DNA of 35,019 nt from DASYML01 sp036399835 (GCA_036399835.1 DASWMI010000220.1:1-35019), one strand, 5' to 3'; shown: positions 7,658 to 15,125, numbered from the stretch's first letter. The notes: generated from the letters alone by a model not told the origin. A program made the numbers and translations.

Positions 7658-8131
7658 TCAACTGGCGGACTTTGCTCCAACATCCAGAGCGCGTCTGATG
7701 AGACGGAGTTGATCCTGGCCCAGCGTCTCTGGCAACTGCTTGAGGTCAACCCACGCGGCGCTTCTGATTTCCAGGCTCTGCGGCTCGGCCATCCCGCGCG
7801 GGCGACAACGAAAAATTATCTCTATCTGCGAGGGCTTTCTGAGCGTGCGCACGAAGGCCAGCTCTGCGCTCTCAAGCTCCAGCCCTATCTCTTCGCGCAG
7901 CTCGCGCCTGAGAGCCTCTTCCGGCTGCTCTCCGCGCTCTATAAAGCCTCCGGGAATCCCCCATGGTTGACCCGCGCGAAAAACGTGGCTGAGCAGCAGC
8001 ACGCGCCCCTGCTCGTCGAGCACGACCGCGCCGGTCGTCGCCGTAAAGCGCGTCTGCGTCAGCCGCACGCTCCAACGGCGCAGACTCTTCGGCGCGCCGC
8101 GCCACAGAGCACCGAACAATTTTGCCAGCAT
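7658..8131 (-). CDS. Nudix hydrolase
   Basis: The protein of about 157 residues contains a complete Nudix box: GGFIERGEQPEEALRREL then REEIGLEL, matching G-x5-E-x7-R-E-U-x-E-E-x-G-U. The N-terminal strand TATTGAVVLDEQGRVLLLSH and the WGIPGGF segment fit the family fold. Nudix enzymes hydrolyse nucleoside diphosphates linked to other groups, and the substrate cannot be read here. A positively charged hydrophobic N-terminus (MLAKLFGALWRGAPKSLRRW) precedes the domain and could associate with membranes. The ATG at 8131 is preferred over an in-frame TTG at 8146, but neither has a clear ribosome binding site. Confidence 0.87.
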   Translation of the reverse strand: MLAKLFGALWRGAPKSLRRWSVRLTQTRFTATTGAVVLDEQGRVLLLSHVFRAGQPWGIPGGFIERGEQPEEALRRELREEIGLELESAELAFVRTLRKPSQIEIIFRCRPRGMAEPQSLEIRSAAWVDLKQLPETLGQDQLRLIRRALDVGAKSAS

Positions 8132-8229
8132 CCATAGACAATACAAACGGCAAAGAAAAAAGGCAAAGGCCGGAAACGTCGAAGGCTGGACCAGTGGCCA
8201 GGGCAGCGCGGCAGTGGTCCAGCGATGAG

Positions 8230-8284
8230 GGATGAAGGACAGGCTATGACTTTTACTTTTCTCTTTTTACTTTAGTCCTCATCC
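8230..8284. repeat. GGATGAA-family inverted repeat
   Basis: GGATGAAGGAC (8230-8240) pairs with GTCCTCATCC (8275-8284) with a one-base bulge, around a T-rich loop. It sits between the divergent Nudix gene and the zinc-ribbon gene at 8357. Two TGGWCCA motifs lie just before it (8188 and 8215 regions). Confidence 0.6.
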
Positions 8285-8356
8285 GTGTAAGATGTAGGCC
8301 ACGCCGTCAGATTTCATTTCCAGCAAGCTTGTAGAGGTTCTGAAGGAATAAAAGAG

Positions 8357-9607
8357 ATGTCAGTCAACGTGAACGAGAAGCAGACTGCAACTGCCGTGGA
8401 AGCGCCTCAGATAGACGAGACGGTCGAAGAGGGGTCGGCCCAGGGTGTGCCCAAGAAGCTGACAGCGGGCCGGACCGTTTGTAACGAGAGAAACGAGAAG
8501 AACAAGCTCTGCAACGGCCATCTCAAACAGTTACGCACGGGTGGCGAAGAGGCCGAGATGCACCTGCGCGGCGACGATGTGTTGTTTAAATGCCAGTCGT
8601 GCGGAGCGCTCTACATGGGGCCGCCGCTCGGCCACGTGCGCGACCCCTTCAAGCAGCAGCGCTTTGTCGAAAGAGAACTCTCCGCCATTCTGCAAGCCGC
8701 AGGCGGCACGCTCCCCGTCATCAAGAAGAACGACAAGGGAGTCTACGTCATGATAGAGGCTGGGCAGGAGGCCGCGCACGCGCCCGTCAAGACCGCGACG
8801 ACTGCCCCCACGCCCACGCCGTCCAAGACCGCGACTCCCGCGACGGTCAAACCCGCCGCGCCGCCCTCCGCTTCAACTCAAACCGTCCCGCCGCCCGTCG
8901 CCAACGTTGGACCAGTCGCAGGAGAAACCCCTGAGCAAAAGCGCGAGCGTCTACAGGCGATGGTCACGGCGGCGAAGGCGCGCAAGGAGGCTCTGGAGGG
9001 CTGCGAGGGAGCCGCGCCTGCCGCTTCAGCCACGACTCAGAAAGAGGCAACGGCACAGGCCGCGCAGCCCGTCGCTTCCAAAGCTCAAACCGCGCCGCCT
9101 CCGCTGCCGAATGCTGGTCCAGTTCCGGGCGAAACGCACGAGCAGAAGATAGAGCGGCTGCGTGCGCTCGTGGCCGCAGCCAAGGCCAGGCAGGAGGCTC
9201 TGGAAGGCGGTGCTGAGGCTACCAATGAAGCTTCCACTGCGCAGGCCGCGACACGCACGACGCCGACCGCCGCCACGACTTCCGGCCTTGATTCTTCGGC
9301 GGAGGCAGACGCACACCGCGAGGCAGCCGAAGCGCAAGCCGCGACCGGCATGGCCTCGGCCACTCCTTTAAGCTCTGCGGCGGCGACGGCCTCGCCCACC
9401 GCCGGAGCCGAAAAGGTCGAAGACCTCGCGCCCGACACCTTGGAGGAAACGACGCAGCCCGCGACCAAAGCCTCCGCGCAAACCGGCACAGGTCAGGGCA
9501 AGCGTGCGGACTTCGATACAGGCCCTGTGCCCGGCGAGACACACGAAGAGAAGATCGCTCGCCTGAGGGCCGTCGTCGCCAGGGCGAAAGAACTCGCTGA
9601 AGGCTAA
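8357..9607 (+). CDS. zinc-ribbon protein with three internal PGETHEQK repeats
   Basis: The 416-residue protein has GAAGGA 9 bases before its ATG. Cys42, Cys52, Cys79 and Cys82 suggest a zinc-binding domain over residues 40-90, followed by a folded-looking stretch to about 135. The remainder is Ala/Pro/Thr-rich linker interrupted by three copies of one module of about 30 residues: residues 183-215, 252-284 and 387-416. Each module reads GPVxGETxEqKxxRLxAxVxxAK and should form a short charged helix. The third copy is the exact C-terminus. No signal peptide or membrane segment is visible, so it is probably cytoplasmic. I do not recognise a named family. The repeats could be docking segments for a partner. 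Confidence 0.85.
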   Translation: MSVNVNEKQTATAVEAPQIDETVEEGSAQGVPKKLTAGRTVCNERNEKNKLCNGHLKQLRTGGEEAEMHLRGDDVLFKCQSCGALYMGPPLGHVRDPFKQQRFVERELSAILQAAGGTLPVIKKNDKGVYVMIEAGQEAAHAPVKTATTAPTPTPSKTATPATVKPAAPPSASTQTVPPPVANVGPVAGETPEQKRERLQAMVTAAKARKEALEGCEGAAPAASATTQKEATAQAAQPVASKAQTAPPPLPNAGPVPGETHEQKIERLRALVAAAKARQEALEGGAEATNEASTAQAATRTTPTAATTSGLDSSAEADAHREAAEAQAATGMASATPLSSAAATASPTAGAEKVEDLAPDTLEETTQPATKASAQTGTGQGKRADFDTGPVPGETHEEKIARLRAVVARAKELAEG

Positions 9608-9683
9608 GCTAAAAAAGAGAGTTGTTTTCGGTCCAGAGATTGTCTCAAGCTGAACTTTGGACCAGCCGGAAACCCGTAAGCGG

Positions 9684-9739
9684 AAAGATAAAAGGTGAAG
9701 GATGAAAGGCGGGCTTTTCATCCTTCACCTTTTATCTTT
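9684..9739. terminator. near-perfect inverted repeat between convergent genes (GGATGAA family); bidirectional terminator
   Basis: A 24-bp perfect stem (9684-9707 with 9716-9739) closes on an 8-base loop (GGCGGGCT). The arms contain GGTGAAG and GATGAAA heptads. On the plus strand the stem runs into TTTTT, and on the minus strand the complementary arm ends in T-rich sequence, so it can terminate both the zinc-ribbon gene and the convergent gene at 9805. It belongs to the same architectural class as the other heptad elements. Confidence 0.85.
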
Positions 9740-9804
9740 TTCACACGCCGTCTTTACTTCTCTTTCGCGTGCTCAATCTTATTTACAGTTCTCGCCCGCC
9801 ATTC

Positions 9805-10275
9805 TTATTTCTCTTTGTATGAAGGCTCAAGCGTGCGCGTCGTGTGTTCTGTGACGGCAGGGACATAATCGGCGGGCCGCGTCGGAATCTGACGTTGAGC
9901 AGTTGCGTTGGCGGCGAGCTGTTTGGGTTGTACGGACTGGACCGGCTGCAAGCTGGTTTTGATTAAGCGCGAGAGGATGCGCATCAGCATAAAATCGCTG
10001 AGCATGATAGTAAAGAGGCCGAGCACGACGATTGCCATCGCCGGTTCTCTGCCGAGTCCTGCTGTGCGACCCAGCGCCAGCGCGCCTTCGATGATCGCGG
10101 CAAAGCCGCCGAGCGTGATGCCGAGCATCGTGAGGCAGATGGCGATGGTCGGCCACCCCAGGTTGCCCGTCTGAATAATCTGCGGCGCGACGGCTGTTTG
10201 ATTCAAGCTCGCTCCGCAGCGGTTACAATAGCTCAGCCCCGCGAGAGCCTCTGCGCCGCAAGAATAGCAGTACAT
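9805..10275 (-). CDS. zinc-ribbon membrane protein
   Basis: The 156-residue protein begins MYCYSCGAEALAGLSYCNRCGASL, a classic double-CxxC zinc ribbon. Two membrane segments follow, WPTIAICLTMLGITLGGFAAII (about residues 41-62) and AMAIVVLGLFTIMLSDFMLM (about 79-98). The tail is about 55 residues, polar and rich in Gln and Pro. The start is well supported by GGAGG ahead of the ATG. Proteins of this layout are common in Acidobacteria and many have no known function. The ribbon would face the cytoplasm. It lies in a minus-strand run downstream of the GHMP kinase. Confidence 0.85.
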   Translation of the reverse strand: MYCYSCGAEALAGLSYCNRCGASLNQTAVAPQIIQTGNLGWPTIAICLTMLGITLGGFAAIIEGALALGRTAGLGREPAMAIVVLGLFTIMLSDFMLMRILSRLIKTSLQPVQSVQPKQLAANATAQRQIPTRPADYVPAVTEHTTRTLEPSYKEK

Positions 10276-10392
10276 ACTAATTCCACCTCCGCCGACTGCA
10301 TACGAGATTTCGCGTCCTCAAGTTCAACACCAAAAGGAAACAACGGAGCGCGAATTGTGCAGATGCTCAATGTGCGAATTGTCAAAACGACT

Positions 10393-11400
10393 CTAACTCT
10401 CGCGTAAAGTCAGACCCTCGCGCGCGACTTTCCAGTCCAGCACCTCCACGCCCTCTTCGGCGGCCAGCGCGCGCTCGACCTCAGGACGGCGGCCTTCGGC
10501 GCAGAGAAAGGCCATGCAGCCGCCGCCGCCAGCGCCGCAGACTTTGGCGGCCTCCGCGCCGTTGGCGAGCGCCTTCTGGACCAGCATCTCCATTTGCGGC
10601 GTCGTCACGCCCGGCGCGAGTTGCTTGCGATTCGGGTAAGCCTTTCGCATCGTCTCGCTGACGCGCGGCCAATCCTGGTCCAGCAGCGCCTGGCGCATGT
10701 CCAGAACGGAATCGCGTATGCCGTCGAAGAGTTGGAAGAGAGTCGGGTCGCCGTCAATATGATTCTTGGTAATCTCCCAGTTATTTGTTCCGGACAGGCG
10801 CGGCTCACCCGTGTAGCAGATGACGATGCGGCGTTCGAGCGTCGCTTCGTCCACGCTGAGGGCTTCGCGCCGGATGCCGTCGGGTCGAAAGTGTATGGCG
10901 TTGACGCCGCCGTAAAACGCGCCGTAGTAATCCTGAAAGCCTGCCGGAACGCGTATCACCGTGGTCTCGACGTTGGCCGCGATGGTGATGAACTTGCGCT
11001 CGTCGTAGCGATTGCCGACCAGTCGGTTGAGCGCGCCGATACAGGCGATGGCGAGCGAGCTTGAGCCGCCGAGTCCGGCCCCGGCAGGGGCTTCGCTGTA
11101 AGCCGTCAGGCGAAAGCCGACTTCGGGTTTGAAGAAGTGGACCAGCTTGGAAATCAGCTCCAGCCGCTCTTCGCGCGCCAGCTCCTCTATGGCCGCCAGC
11201 TCCGTTTCAAAAGCAACCTGCCGGTCGCGCGATTCGAGCAGGATGCGCCCGTCCGTGCGGGTCTCTATGCGGCAATAGGCGCGCAGGTTGATGGCAAAGT
11301 TGACGGTCGCCGCTCCGGGATGAAAGAGATAGAGCGGCCAGATGTCAATCGTGCCCCCGGCCAGGTCTACACGCGTCGGCGCGGATGATTCGATAATCAC
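10393..11400 (-). CDS. GHMP-family sugar kinase (heptose-7-phosphate kinase-like)
   Basis: The protein is about 335 residues. GHMP kinase motif 1 is SAPTRVDLAGGTIDIWPLY, motif 2 (ATP loop) is APAGAGLGGSSSLAIA and motif 3 is KVCGAGGGGCMAFLC. The motif 1 wording (AGGTIDIWPLYLF) resembles D-glycero-D-manno-heptose 7-phosphate kinases and related cytoplasmic sugar kinases more than homoserine or mevalonate kinases, but the substrate is not certain. The frame runs on to 11457, but those residues translate inverted-repeat DNA. The likely start is the GTG at 11400-11398, overlapping the stop of an 8-codon ORF (ATG at 11424). Confidence 0.88.
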   Translation of the reverse strand: MIIESSAPTRVDLAGGTIDIWPLYLFHPGAATVNFAINLRAYCRIETRTDGRILLESRDRQVAFETELAAIEELAREERLELISKLVHFFKPEVGFRLTAYSEAPAGAGLGGSSSLAIACIGALNRLVGNRYDERKFITIAANVETTVIRVPAGFQDYYGAFYGGVNAIHFRPDGIRREALSVDEATLERRIVICYTGEPRLSGTNNWEITKNHIDGDPTLFQLFDGIRDSVLDMRQALLDQDWPRVSETMRKAYPNRKQLAPGVTTPQMEMLVQKALANGAEAAKVCGAGGGGCMAFLCAEGRRPEVERALAAEEGVEVLDWKVAREGLTLRES

Positions 11401-11424
11401 TTGAGATGAAAACGTCCTTTCATG

Positions 11425-11498
11425 ATTTTCGATTTTGGATTTTAGATTTGAAATCAAGCTGCTTGGACCAAAAAAATCTAAAATCCAAAATCGAAAAT
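11425..11498. repeat. heptad inverted repeat, GATTTTR family (copy 1)
   Basis: A perfect 25-bp stem pairs 11425-11449 with 11474-11498. The arms are tandem heptads GATTTTC-GATTTTG-GATTTTA-GATTTGA. The 24-base loop holds a TGGACCA motif (11464-11470). The element fills the space between dedA (stop at 11502) and the GHMP kinase start. In kinase orientation the A-rich arm faces the gene. Confidence 0.9.
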
Positions 11499-11501
11499 TT
11501 C

Positions 11502-12245
11502 CTAATCTCCTTCGGTCGCGCCGCGTTTTGAAGGCGTGCGCTTATCCGGCTTCGCTTTGCGGCGCGGGAGATGTGGTTTCAGATGTATGCGCTCTTGCAG
11601 CTCTTCCTTAATCTCTGAGAGTTTTTCCTGCGCGGCGTGTTCCAGCTCCTGTATACGCTCGGGGCTGGCCTGCTCGACCTTCTTTGAGAACCAGAGCCGC
11701 TCGGCCAGATAAAAGCCCGTTACGCCGAGGATGACTATGACGAGCAGGAAATAGCCTATCTGGTGGAAATCTCCGATCAGCTTGGTAATCGCGCCGCTGA
11801 AGAAATAGCCCGCGCTGCTCAGGATTAAGACCCAGGTAAAACAGCTCGCCAGCGTGAGCAGCAGAAAGCGCAGATAACGCATCCTGCCGACACCATAGAA
11901 GACGCAGGAGGCCGTGCGCAAGCCGTAAATATATTTTGAAAGAAAGATCGAGAGTGGACCAAATTTATCCGTCAGCCGTTCGAGTCGCGGCCTCGCCATG
12001 TTGTAAAAGCGAAACCGGCGGACGCTCTTGCCAAACCCTCGGCCCATCCCGTAAGCGATATTGTCGCTGGTGAACGCGCCGAGCGTGCCGACGCCGAGCA
12101 CTTTGGCAAAGCCCCACTCGCCGAAAAACCCGTAGTGGGCCAGGACACCCGCCAGCAAGAGCGTGATGTCCCCCTCAATCATGGCGAGGAAGAAGACTGC
12201 CAACAGGCCATACTGCCCGATGAGATCGTAAAACGGATGATCCAT
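11502..12245 (-). CDS. DedA family membrane protein
   Basis: The 247-residue DedA/SNARE-associated (VTT-domain) membrane protein starts MDHPFYDLIGQYGLLAVFFLAMIEGD. The family-typical acidic residue lies in the first re-entrant region. The later signature FLSKYIYGLRTASCVFYGV corresponds to the conserved Arg/Gly segment (usual form F-x-R-x-x-P-x-x-R, here with Lys and Gly substitutions). Several membrane helices follow. The tail of about 60 residues is strongly charged, with a predicted coiled-coil part (ERIQELEHAAQEKLSEIKEE). DedA proteins act as lipid carrier flippases. The ATG at 12245 follows A-rich repeat DNA with no visible Shine-Dalgarno sequence. Confidence 0.9.
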   Translation of the reverse strand: MDHPFYDLIGQYGLLAVFFLAMIEGDITLLLAGVLAHYGFFGEWGFAKVLGVGTLGAFTSDNIAYGMGRGFGKSVRRFRFYNMARPRLERLTDKFGPLSIFLSKYIYGLRTASCVFYGVGRMRYLRFLLLTLASCFTWVLILSSAGYFFSGAITKLIGDFHQIGYFLLVIVILGVTGFYLAERLWFSKKVEQASPERIQELEHAAQEKLSEIKEELQERIHLKPHLPRRKAKPDKRTPSKRGATEGD

Positions 12246-12250
12246 AAAAA

Positions 12251-12333
12251 CAGTTTTCAGTTTTCAGTTTTCAGTTTTCAGTCGAAAGCAGGTTGTCTCT
12301 TGCTTAAAACCGAAAACTGAAAACTCAGAACTG
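12251..12333. repeat. heptad inverted repeat, TTTTCAG family (copy 2)
   Basis: Four tandem TTTTCAG heptads (12253-12282) pair with a right arm (12306-12333) containing AAAACCGAAAACTGAAAACT. The element occupies the whole gap between the universal stress gene (stop at 12335) and the dedA ATG (12245). In gene orientation it ends GAAAACTGTTTTT just before the dedA ATG, the same layout as in front of recR. Confidence 0.85.
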
Positions 12334-12334
12334 T

Positions 12335-12790
12335 TCACTGGCTGTGCGACGGCTTGACGACGAGCACGGGGCAGTGTGCGTGGCGCACCACGGACTCTGC
12401 GGTTGAGCCGAAGAGGATGCGTCCCAGCCCTGTGCGACCGTGAGACGAAATCACGATCAGGTTAACCTTGTGTTCTTTGGCGACGCGGACGATTTCCGAA
12501 GCGGCGTCTCCGTGCGCGATGACCTCTTCGACCGAGAGACCCTGACACTCTTCGCACTCGGCCAGCTTTGGCAGCTCGCGTTCAGCCGAATCCTCAAGTT
12601 GCTCGCTGATGTCGGCAATCGGCATCGGCTCGGCCATCCCCGTATAGCCGACCGCGGGCACGACAGGCTCCACGACATGCACGCAGATAATCCTCGCCGA
12701 AAACTGACGGGCCAGCGAGGTCGCAAACGCGAGCGCGTGGTTAGCGCAATCGCTAAAGTCTGTCGGCAGCAGTATCGAACGAATCTCCAT
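12335..12790 (-). CDS. universal stress protein (UspA family)
   Basis: The 151-residue single-domain protein starts MEIRSILLPTDFSDCANHAL, the canonical first strand and ATP-contacting Asp of Usp proteins. It ends with the nucleotide-binding segment SSHGRTGLGRILFGSTAESV then RHAHCPVLVV. It is a cytoplasmic ATP-binding stress protein. The open frame continues to 12862, but the extra residues are translated heptad repeat, so the internal ATG at 12790 is the true start. No Shine-Dalgarno sequence is visible before it. The dedA gene is 90 bases downstream, possibly in the same transcript. Confidence 0.95.
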   Translation of the reverse strand: MEIRSILLPTDFSDCANHALAFATSLARQFSARIICVHVVEPVVPAVGYTGMAEPMPIADISEQLEDSAERELPKLAECEECQGLSVEEVIAHGDAASEIVRVAKEHKVNLIVISSHGRTGLGRILFGSTAESVVRHAHCPVLVVKPSHSQ

Positions 12791-12792
12791 AA

Positions 12793-12895
12793 GAATTTTG
12801 GATTTCAGATCGGCGATTTGAGATTTGAGGTCAAGAGCCTTGATGCAAATTCTAAATCGCAAATTTAAAATCTAAAATCTAAAATCACGAATCTA
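12793..12895. repeat. heptad inverted repeat, GATTTTR family (copy 2)
   Basis: A degenerate element of GATTTTGG/GATTTGAG words on the left (12793-12835) is answered by AAATCTAAAATCTAAAATC words on the right (12844-12895). It is longer and less perfect than the copy at 11425. It directly abuts the start of the universal stress gene, with its A-rich arm facing the ATG in gene orientation. Confidence 0.75.
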
Positions 12896-12933
12896 AAAAA
12901 CGTCCCGCTCATTCTACACGCAGAAGTCCATGT

Positions 12934-12962
12934 TTGACAGCCCCTCACCCGTCTATTACAAT
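12934..12962 (+). promoter_or_regulatory. sigma-70 promoter of the ROK gene
   Basis: TTGACA (12934-12939) and TACAAT (12957-12962) are separated by exactly 17 bases. This is the best promoter match in the window. Transcription would start near 12969, leaving a leader of about 50 bases before the GTG at 13021. Confidence 0.85.
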
Positions 12963-13020
12963 TTCGGCGCTTCCCTGCCTGCGAATGCTTTATCTGTTTA
13001 ATCGCTGAAGAGGCCCAAAC

Positions 13021-13992
13021 GTGGCAAGCCAGAATCCATCAGGAGCACATTATATCGGCGTTGACCTGTCGGGCGCGACGTTGCGGCTGGCGCTGGTCGC
13101 GCCCGACGGCCAGGTCGTCGAGAGGCGCGAAGCCCCTCTGGCGCGCGAAGAGGTCGTCAACCAGGTCGCGCGGACAATCACGGAGTTGCGCGATGTGGCC
13201 TCAGATATAGCCTCTGTCGGCGTGGGCATTCCCGGCCTCGTCAACAGGCAGACGGACCGCGTGCTGGTCTCGACGGACCTGCCTTCGGTGCTGCGCGGCA
13301 ATATTCATGGCGAGTTGATGCAGGCCACGGGGCTGCGCGTAGAGCTTGAGAATGATGCGAACGCGGCGGCCTATGGCGAGCACAAAGCCGGCGCGGGGCG
13401 CGGCTGCCGCGATATGTTTTACGTGACCATCGGGACGGGCATCGGCGGGGCGATTATTCTTGACGGCAGACTCTGGCTCGGCGCGAGCGGCTTTGCCGGA
13501 GAGTTCGGCCATATCACGATTGACGCGGACAACGGCGTAGAGTGTACCTGCGGCAATATAGGCTGCCTGGAGACTGTGGCTTCCGCGCCGAACATCGTGC
13601 GGCGCGCTAAAGAGAGGCTCTTCCGTGATTCGACCTCCTCGCTCTCGAAGCTGGCCCTCAACAGAGACAGGGAGTTTACAGCCGCAGACATGGCGCGCGA
13701 AGCACGGCAGGGCGATGACTTTTCCGTGCTCATGATGGAGCGCACGGGCAGGTATATCGGCGCGGCCATAGCCTCCGTCATCAACCTGCTTAACATCGAG
13801 CGGATAGTGCTCGGCGGTGGCGTGATGGAGGCCGGCGACCTGATCCTCAATCCGATCATACGCGAAGCAGGACGACGCGCCTTCCAGCCCTGTTTTGAAG
13901 TTACACAGATTGTCCTCGCCTCGCTCGGGACGGATGCCGTCACCGTCGGCGCGGCCCTGCTCGCACGCGACGCCGCGCAAATCAACAGTTAG
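13021..13992 (+). CDS. ROK family sugar kinase (glucokinase-like)
   Basis: The 323-residue protein starts with GTG preceded by AAGAGG. The N-terminal phosphate-binding strand is YIGVDLSGATLRLALV. The catalytic region ENDANAAAYGE contains the general-base Asp. GTGIGGAIILDG binds ATP, GHITID supplies the zinc His, and CTCGNIGCLE (from Cys175) is the ROK zinc motif. No DNA-binding domain precedes the kinase, so it is an enzyme-type ROK such as glucokinase rather than an NagC-type repressor. It phosphorylates a hexose in the cytoplasm. It stands alone with its own strong promoter. Confidence 0.93.
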   Translation: MASQNPSGAHYIGVDLSGATLRLALVAPDGQVVERREAPLAREEVVNQVARTITELRDVASDIASVGVGIPGLVNRQTDRVLVSTDLPSVLRGNIHGELMQATGLRVELENDANAAAYGEHKAGAGRGCRDMFYVTIGTGIGGAIILDGRLWLGASGFAGEFGHITIDADNGVECTCGNIGCLETVASAPNIVRRAKERLFRDSTSSLSKLALNRDREFTAADMAREARQGDDFSVLMMERTGRYIGAAIASVINLLNIERIVLGGGVMEAGDLILNPIIREAGRRAFQPCFEVTQIVLASLGTDAVTVGAALLARDAAQINS

Positions 13993-14179
13993 CCAAAACA
14001 AACAGCCAGCCCGGAGAGAATTTGTTCAGCCCCTTTTGCGTGCGCCAGAAGCTCTCAAGCGGAAAATGACCCGCCCGCTCTTTCTCCAATTCTGCGAAGA
14101 CGGACGCCCGCGCCCGCCTCTCACTGTTCGCATTCGTACAGACGCCAGCGCTCTCTTCTCTTAAGATTGATTTCAGCCA

Positions 14180-14208
14180 TTGAACAGCTCATCGCCTTTG
14201 TGTGTTTA
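14180..14208 (+). promoter_or_regulatory. candidate promoter of the small RNA
   Basis: TTGAAC (14180-14185) and TGTTTA (14203-14208) are separated by 17 bases, upstream of the structured segment. The -35 is good and the -10 is weak. Confidence 0.4.
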
Positions 14209-14214
14209 GCTCGT

Positions 14215-14424
14215 TTTGAGGCTGCGTGTTTACCGTAAGGTACTTGGGGATCGTTTAAGTCAGGGAACGGTTTGCGACGAGAGGATGGCTCAGGGACGAT
14301 TCTCTCGTCGAGGTTTAAGTCCGGTCGTCAGTGCCTGCCGCTGCGGCGGGCAATGGCGAACGGCGAGCGAGCAAGGGGGTTCAAAAAACGAGCGCTCCAT
14401 CAAAGTGGAGCGCTCGTTTTTTTT
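14215..14424 (+). ncRNA. candidate structured small RNA
   Basis: This segment of about 210 bases lies between a promoter-like pair and a terminator. It contains a TACC-GTAA-GGTA hairpin with a GNRA-type loop, a 9-bp CGACGAGAG/CTCTCGTCG stem around 14277-14314, and an 8-bp TGCCTGCC/GGCGGGCA hairpin around 14331-14352. GTTTAAGTC occurs twice, flanking the middle stem. No gene on the plus strand follows (the next gene is convergent), so it is unlikely to be a cis-acting riboswitch. It does not match what I know of 4.5S RNA, tmRNA or RNase P RNA. 6S RNA or an acidobacterial lineage-specific RNA remains possible. Confidence 0.5.
14383..14424 (+). terminator. intrinsic terminator
   Basis: AAAAACGAGCGCTCCA and TGGAGCGCTCGTTTTT form a strong stem with a short loop, followed by a run of eight T on the plus strand. 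Because A-tracts precede it, it also works on the minus strand for the gene ending at 14503. Confidence 0.93.
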
Positions 14425-14502
14425 CCGCGCCGTTTCAGATTTCCCGACGGCTTTGATGATGCTTCTTATTTTCCGGACCACTCATCGGCCTGCCAGCCGC
14501 TC

Positions 14503-15033
14503 TCAGGCTGTGGCCGCCGCGTCCTCTTCGTTGTCCATCTCCGAATCTTCATCCTCTTCGTTCAACTGCGCCTCTTCGAGCCGCGCGAGCAACCAGTGGC
14601 GGAAGATTTCAGCTTCGCGGCCCTTGCCGGTCCAGCGTGCGCGGTCGAACATCGTGAGGGCCATCCCTAGCGCATGATGCTGTCCCGCGCGGTCGCCCGC
14701 AAACTCGAACTGGCGATAGAGACGGTCTATCAACTCTATACTCTGCTGCGCCGTCTCCTCATCCTTAAAGCCGAGCTTACCGGCGAAGAACTTTGAATAG
14801 ACGTTCATCGGGTGAGCGGTCGAGGTGTAGAGGTCGAAGTAGCCAGTGATGAGTCCTGCTTCCTGCAAGACAGAGCCGACATAGCCGGGTCTTGCGCCGG
14901 TAATGATGGAGAGGTCTTCGATCTCGTTCATCCCGGATAGATAGAGCGAGATAATCTGGTCTTTCCTGGTAACTTTCGGTGCGCGCTGCTGGCCGCGCTC
15001 GGACGATTTGCTCTGGCCAGACTTAGTATTCAT
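14503..15033 (-). CDS. hypothetical protein with helix-turn-helix-like N-terminus and acidic tail
   Basis: The 176-residue protein has GGAGG about 10 bases before its ATG. A basic N-terminus (residues 1-25) leads into KDQIISLYLSGMNEIEDLSI and GARPGYVGSVLQEAGLI, which looks like a helix-turn-helix of the kind that scans for sequence (I..LY..G....E....TG....YV...L...G). A helical middle domain (IELIDRLYRQFEFAGDRAGQ) follows. The last 20 residues are almost all acidic or Ala. I do not recognise a family. A DNA-binding regulator or phage-like small-terminase-type fold are both possible, and no phage genes are nearby. Confidence 0.75.
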   Translation of the reverse strand: MNTKSGQSKSSERGQQRAPKVTRKDQIISLYLSGMNEIEDLSIITGARPGYVGSVLQEAGLITGYFDLYTSTAHPMNVYSKFFAGKLGFKDEETAQQSIELIDRLYRQFEFAGDRAGQHHALGMALTMFDRARWTGKGREAEIFRHWLLARLEEAQLNEEDEDSEMDNEEDAAATA

Positions 15034-15125
15034 AACTCACAATCCTCCCACGGTCTCTGAACTGAGCGACCGGAATTTAAGTTGACGCGGTCCGATGGCG
15101 GAAGCGATTGGACCAGTTCGACAAA

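Larger units (their letters stand above)
13993..14502. other. 510-base gene-free spacer holding a candidate small RNA
   Basis: No convincing coding region is present. From 13993 to about 14179 I see nothing recognisable. From 14180 to 14424 there is a promoter-like pair, a structured segment and an intrinsic terminator, described separately. Confidence 0.7.

Noticed and set aside
12251..12282. Tandem TTTTCAG units as a CRISPR array
   Set aside because: Units are 7 bases with no spacers, and no cas genes are in the window.
14215..14380. Signal recognition particle (4.5S) RNA
   Set aside because: A TGTTTACC string resembles the 4.5S 5' part, but the conserved GGAAG...GCAG apical loop needed for Ffh binding is missing.
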